Positions 5,445 to 8,567 of a stretch of 8,567 bases of DNA are shown piece by piece. The stretch's first letter is position 1. Each line of letters begins with the position of its first letter. Origin of the DNA: Cesiribacter sp. (GTDB lineage Bacteria; Bacteroidota; Bacteroidia; Cytophagales; Cyclobacteriaceae); NCBI GenBank assembly GCA_030147305.1, contig JASLAE010000436.1:1-8567 (forward strand), in the 5' to 3' direction. The notes beneath the pieces were generated by a model. It was given only the letters and a program-made list of their open reading frames with translations. It was not told where the DNA came from and ran no database searches. The translations under genes and the position numbers were made by a program.

Positions 5445-7379
5445 CTATTTTTTCTTATCATCTACTTCTTCATATTCTACATCGGCTACATCATTGGCGC
5501 CACCACCGGTGTTGCCCTGAGCGCCTGCACCGCCCTGAGGACCTCCCTGCGGGCCACCTTCGGTACCTGACTGGCCACCGCCGGCTGCATACATTTCCTG
5601 AGCAGCTGCCTGCCAGGTTGTGTTCAGCTCTTCCATAGCACTGTCAATGGCGGCTATGTCCTGCTGCTGATGTGCAGTTTTAAGCTTCTCTAGGGAGCTG
5701 CTGATCTTGCTGCGATTGCCTTCGTTTAGCTTATCGCCATATTCCTTCAGCTGTTTCTCAGTCTGGAAGATCAGGGAATCAGCCTGGTTCAGCTTTTCAA
5801 CCCTTTCCTTCGCCTGCTTGTCAGACTCAGCATTGGCTTCTGCTTCGCGTTTCATTTTTTCAATGTCCTGATCGCTCAGGCCGCTGCTGGCTTCAATCCG
5901 GATTTTCTGCTCTTTGTTAGTGCCTTTATCTTTGGCAGAAACGTGCAAAATACCGTTGGCGTCAATATCGAAGGTTACTTCGATCTGAGGGATACCTCTT
6001 GGAGCTGGTGGAATACCATCCAGGTGGAACCGGCCAATGGTACGGTTATCTTTCGCCATTGGGCGCTCGCCCTGCAATACGTGTATTTCTACGCTTGGCT
6101 GGTTATCACTGGCGGTAGAGAACACTTCAGACTTCTTGGTAGGGATGGTTGTGTTAGACTCAATCAGCTTGGTCATTACGCCACCCATGGTTTCAATACC
6201 CAGGGACAGCGGCGTTACGTCCAGCAGCAGTACGTCTTTTACTTCACCAGTTAATACACCACCCTGAATGGCAGCACCAATGGCTACTACTTCGTCCGGG
6301 TTAACACCTTTACTTGGCTTCTTACCAAAGAATTTTTCAACTTCTTCCTGAATTTTAGGAATACGGGTAGAACCACCTACCAGGATCACCTCGTCAATGT
6401 CAGAAGGCGACATATTGGCATCTTTGAGCGCCTGGCGAACAGGACCCATGGTGCGCTGTACCAGATCGTCCGTTAACTGCTCGAACTTGGCGCGGCTTAA
6501 GGTACGTACAAGGTGTTTAGGAATACCATCTACCGGCATAATGTAGGGTAGATTCACTTCCGTTTGCTGCGAAGATGAAAGCTCGATCTTGGCTTTCTCG
6601 GCAGCTTCTTTTAAGCGCTGCAACGCCATTGGGTCTCTGCGCAGGTCAATGCCTTCGTCGTTCTTGAACTCATCTGCAAGCCAGTCGATGATCTTGGCAT
6701 CAAAGTCGTCGCCACCCAGGTGCACATCACCATTGGTAGATTTTACTTCAAAAACACCGTCGCCCAGCTCCAGTACAGAAATATCGAATGTACCACCACC
6801 AAGGTCATACACTGCAATTTTCAGGTCCTGGCTTTTCTTATCCATGCCATAAGCCAGGGCCGCAGCAGTAGGCTCGTTGATGATTCTTTTCACATCAAGT
6901 CCTGCAATCTGACCTGCCTCTTTGGTAGCCTGACGCTCTGCATCGTTAAAGTAAGCCGGTACCGTAATAACGGCCTCCTTAATTTCAGTGCCCAGGTAAT
7001 CTTCTGCAGTAGACTTCATCTTCTGAAGGATCATCGCAGAGAGCTCCTGTGCAGTATATTGGCGATCGCCGATCTTTACGCGAACAACGTCATTAGCGCC
7101 CTGCTCTACTTCATAAGAAACGCGCTTGGCCTCTTGCGAAACCTCTGAATATTTTTTACCCATGAAGCGCTTCACTGAACTAATGGTGCGCTTGGGGTTA
7201 GTAATGGCCTGACGCTTGGCAGGGTCACCTACCTTGCGCTCACCGTTCTCAAGAAAAGCCACAATAGAGGGCGTAGTACGGCGGCCTTCGCTGTTAGGGA
7301 TTACCACCGGCTCATTACCTTCCATTACGGCAACGCAGGAGTTGGTAGTACCCAAGTCAATTCCAATAATTTTTCCCAT
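5445..7379 (-). CDS. dnaK: Molecular chaperone DnaK (Hsp70)
   Basis: This ATP-dependent cytoplasmic chaperone binds exposed hydrophobic segments of unfolded proteins and works with DnaJ and GrpE. The 644 residues are full length. The ATPase domain carries all three Hsp70 signatures: GIDLGTTNS (6-14), VYDLGGGTFDISVL (190-203) and VILVGGSTRIPKIQ (331-344). The linker DVLLLDVTP (382-390) leads into the substrate-binding domain and the helical lid (about 500-600). The tail is a Gly/Gln-rich low-complexity stretch (599-628) ending VEYEEVDDKKK. The start at 7379 is supported by MGKIIGIDLG beginning at residue 1, as in homologues. No Shine-Dalgarno motif is visible. The gene stands alone: grpE and dnaJ are not adjacent and a strong terminator follows. 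I see no CIRCE element upstream, so HrcA control is not supported by this sequence. Confidence 0.98.
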   Translation of the reverse strand: MGKIIGIDLGTTNSCVAVMEGNEPVVIPNSEGRRTTPSIVAFLENGERKVGDPAKRQAITNPKRTISSVKRFMGKKYSEVSQEAKRVSYEVEQGANDVVRVKIGDRQYTAQELSAMILQKMKSTAEDYLGTEIKEAVITVPAYFNDAERQATKEAGQIAGLDVKRIINEPTAAALAYGMDKKSQDLKIAVYDLGGGTFDISVLELGDGVFEVKSTNGDVHLGGDDFDAKIIDWLADEFKNDEGIDLRRDPMALQRLKEAAEKAKIELSSSQQTEVNLPYIMPVDGIPKHLVRTLSRAKFEQLTDDLVQRTMGPVRQALKDANMSPSDIDEVILVGGSTRIPKIQEEVEKFFGKKPSKGVNPDEVVAIGAAIQGGVLTGEVKDVLLLDVTPLSLGIETMGGVMTKLIESNTTIPTKKSEVFSTASDNQPSVEIHVLQGERPMAKDNRTIGRFHLDGIPPAPRGIPQIEVTFDIDANGILHVSAKDKGTNKEQKIRIEASSGLSDQDIEKMKREAEANAESDKQAKERVEKLNQADSLIFQTEKQLKEYGDKLNEGNRSKISSSLEKLKTAHQQQDIAAIDSAMEELNTTWQAAAQEMYAAGGGQSGTEGGPQGGPQGGAGAQGNTGGGANDVADVEYEEVDDKKK

Positions 7380-7426
7380 GATATCTATGATGCGTTATAA
7401 AAATTCAACATTCGTTTTCATTCGTA

Positions 7427-7453
7427 CAAAGGATTAAACAATGGTTGTGCCAA
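7427..7453 (-). promoter_or_regulatory. Weak candidate promoter for dnaK
   Basis: The minus strand has TTG (7453-7451), a 16-base spacer and ATCCTTTG (7434-7427). The TTTG half of the -7 box is intact, but the TA is replaced by AT and the spacer is short. It is the best candidate between dnaK and the hairpin at 7468-7509. A heat-shock sigma factor with other preferences is equally possible. Confidence 0.25.
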
Positions 7454-7467
7454 TGCCCGTTTTAAGT

Positions 7468-7509
7468 AAAAAAACTGCCAACATGACAGAGCAAAAAAAA
7501 TATTGGCAG
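7468..7509 (-). terminator. Terminator-like hairpin upstream of dnaK
   Basis: Perfect 7-bp arms CTGCCAA (7475-7481) and TTGGCAG (7503-7509) are separated by 21 bases. Read on the minus strand, the hairpin runs into seven T residues (7474-7468), with another run of eight T residues in its loop. This orientation would end a minus-strand transcript arising in the gene-free region to the right, just before dnaK. The long loop makes it less certain than the other terminators here. Confidence 0.5.
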
Positions 7510-8372
7510 AAAGTTATGGGATGCAGGTAGCTCCTTAGTAAAGAGTAGCTGCTTGGTAAGCCTCTTTTGCCATCAAATTTACATTACGCTATAAATAAAG
7601 GGCATAAATACCTGTTGGCTTCCAAACCATAAGTATTACACAAAGCAGTTCTGTCAGTCTACAAATAACATCACTCAAAACCGGCTGCAGGCTGGCGTTA
7701 ACAACTAAGCTGCCTGAAGCATTAGCGGGCATGCTTAGCCATGCTCCTTCGGAATGTTATAAAGTTGATTACACAGGTAAGCAGGACTGTAAGATTCAAC
7801 AACTTATTTACGTAAGGCAAAGAATCCGCACAGAAATGTATGCCAAGATCTTAATGTTAAAACACCGCTATCGGCTCACTGAAATGGTGCTGTGCTAAAA
7901 ATCTCACAAGATGCCGCCTTCCCTATAATATGCTCAAAACTGAGCGTCAGCTTGGCTGGATGCCCTGTAGTAGGGTTATTCTAATAAGCAATATGAACTT
8001 ACCTAAAAAAAATTGATGGCAATTTGAAAGTCTGCATGGCTTTAGCCCTGAAAGAGAAAAATATAAAGTCTCTTGTAAACAAATAAAAAACTGTGTAAGA
8101 TTATATGTGCAATTGCAATATTTTATCCCAGGGCAAGATCGCCTACACTTTATTTTGACAAACTCTATCTCAGCCAATGGCCCCTTCTTCTCTTTTCACA
8201 ATACTTGTGCTAATGCTACAGCAGCATATCTGTACCGGCCAAAGCTTTTATCGCATCGGGAATGTAGTCAAAGACCAAAAACGCTGCTGCTGAAAGCACA
8301 ACCCTAAAAGATCATCCCAATTCAAACTTAATTTTTCCAACAAAATAATTTCCAACTTTAACCCACCACTCT
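7510..8372. other. Long intergenic region without a convincing gene
   Basis: This stretch has lower GC than the flanking genes and no reading frame with a recognisable protein. The longest ATG frame (minus 7947-8177, 76 codons) is rich in Cys, Leu and Phe and looks random. A plus-strand frame open from 7608 to 7895 has its only ATG at 7731, giving 55 codons of unfamiliar sequence. Two minus-strand TAnnTTTG boxes occur: TAAATTTG at 7581-7574 and TAAGTTTG at 8330-8323, the latter with a TTG 22 bases upstream. No tRNA, tmRNA, RNase P, mobile-element end or long repeat was recognised. Confidence 0.5.
8323..8355 (-). promoter_or_regulatory. Candidate minus-strand promoter in the intergenic region
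   Basis: TTG (8355-8353), a 22-base spacer and TAAGTTTG (8330-8323) fit the Bacteroidetes -33/-7 pattern on the minus strand. It points left, away from the gene starting at 8373, into DNA with no convincing coding sequence. The motif is short enough to arise by chance in AT-rich DNA. Confidence 0.35.
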
Positions 8373-8567
8373 ATGCTAAAACATCTACTCTTATGCTGTA
8401 CGTTCATATGCAGCGTGTTTTCAGTCAATGCTCAAAGTGTCCCCGTACGCCAATGTCCAGCACAGGATATTTATCTTCAGCAAAATAGCAATCCTAAAAC
8501 GGCCCAGCGTCGCCAGCAGATAGAAGAGCACACCCGTGCTTTTCTGGAAATGCGGCAGAAGGGTGCT
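8373..8567 (+). CDS. Secreted protein N-terminus, possible M43 family metalloprotease (3' end outside window)
   Basis: The ATG at 8373 opens a frame that runs off the right edge after 65 codons. Residues 1-20 form a signal peptide (MLKH, a hydrophobic core, then FSVNA with likely cleavage before QS). The following part reads VPVRQCPAQDIYLQQNSNP and then a charged helix with QRRQQIEEHTRAFLEM (46-60). This layout, a short R-x-C segment soon after the signal peptide followed by a helix with RR..IE, resembles the propeptide of Bacteroidetes M43 (cytophagalysin/pappalysin-like) zinc proteases. In those proteins the cysteine (Cys28 here) may act as a latency switch. The zinc motif HExxHxxGxxH would lie beyond the window, so the call is tentative. 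It is the only plus-strand gene at this end. No clear promoter or Shine-Dalgarno sequence precedes it. Confidence 0.7.
   Translation, partial: MLKHLLLCCTFICSVFSVNAQSVPVRQCPAQDIYLQQNSNPKTAQRRQQIEEHTRAFLEMRQKGA

Noticed and set aside
7380..7470. Search for a CIRCE element (HrcA site) upstream of dnaK
   Set aside because: No inverted repeat resembling TTAGCACTC-N9-GAGTGCTAA is present.
7608..7898. A plus-strand frame open for 96 codons with a single ATG at 7731
   Set aside because: The first 41 codons lack any start codon, the 55-codon product resembles nothing I know, and an open stretch of this length is not surprising across six frames of a 1-kb region.
8108..8117. A 10-bp palindrome TGCAATTGCA
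   Set aside because: Isolated, with no adjacent promoter or repeat copy. Palindromes this short arise readily by chance in AT-rich DNA.
7947..8177. A 76-codon minus-strand frame in the long intergenic region
   Set aside because: Rich in Cys, Leu, Ile and Phe, with no motif. A frame of this length is expected by chance in this much DNA. A promoter-like motif upstream is noted separately.

Overview
The window looks like chromosomal DNA from a Bacteroidetes (Bacteroidota) bacterium, probably a Cytophagales-type organism. The DnaK and dihydroorotase proteins have Bacteroidetes-style sequences. Start codons lack clear Shine-Dalgarno motifs. Two upstream regions carry the characteristic TTG-N(20-21)-TAnnTTTG promoter of this phylum. 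The family or genus cannot be fixed from this sequence alone. I see no insertion sequence, CRISPR array or phage gene.

Layout from left to right. At 1-387 is the C-terminal part of an unrecognised plus-strand gene. It converges with a small minus-strand hypothetical gene (542-793). At 932-1006 is tRNA-His(GTG) on the minus strand, with its own promoter (1022-1052) and intrinsic terminator (891-922). Next is pyrC, dihydroorotase (1075-2445, minus), with a strong promoter whose position fixes the start codon. A terminator (2526-2559) separates pyrC from a two-gene minus-strand operon. That operon holds a TonB-dependent outer-membrane receptor (3115-5112) and a periplasmic YfiR/DUF4154 protein (2582-3115), overlapping by one base. 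A 332-base AT-rich leader (5113-5444) precedes the operon and holds two notable inverted repeats. dnaK (5445-7379, minus) ends at a very strong terminator (5393-5421). About 1 kb of apparently non-coding DNA follows (7380-8372). It holds a terminator-like hairpin and two minus-strand promoter-like motifs that hint at small RNA transcripts. At the right edge a plus-strand gene begins (8373 onward): a secreted protein whose visible N-terminus resembles the propeptide of M43 (cytophagalysin/pappalysin-like) metalloproteases.

How the genes relate: pyrC, dnaK and tRNA-His are independent housekeeping units, each with its own signals. The receptor and YfiR protein form the only clear multi-gene unit. 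They probably act together in the envelope, either in uptake or in sensing linked to uptake, but the usual inner-membrane signalling partner of YfiR is not in the window. Nothing here is a clear new defence or mobile system. The most unusual items are the orphan receptor-YfiR pair with its structured upstream region, the mismatched tRNA-His acceptor stem, and the transcription signals in the right-hand intergenic region.
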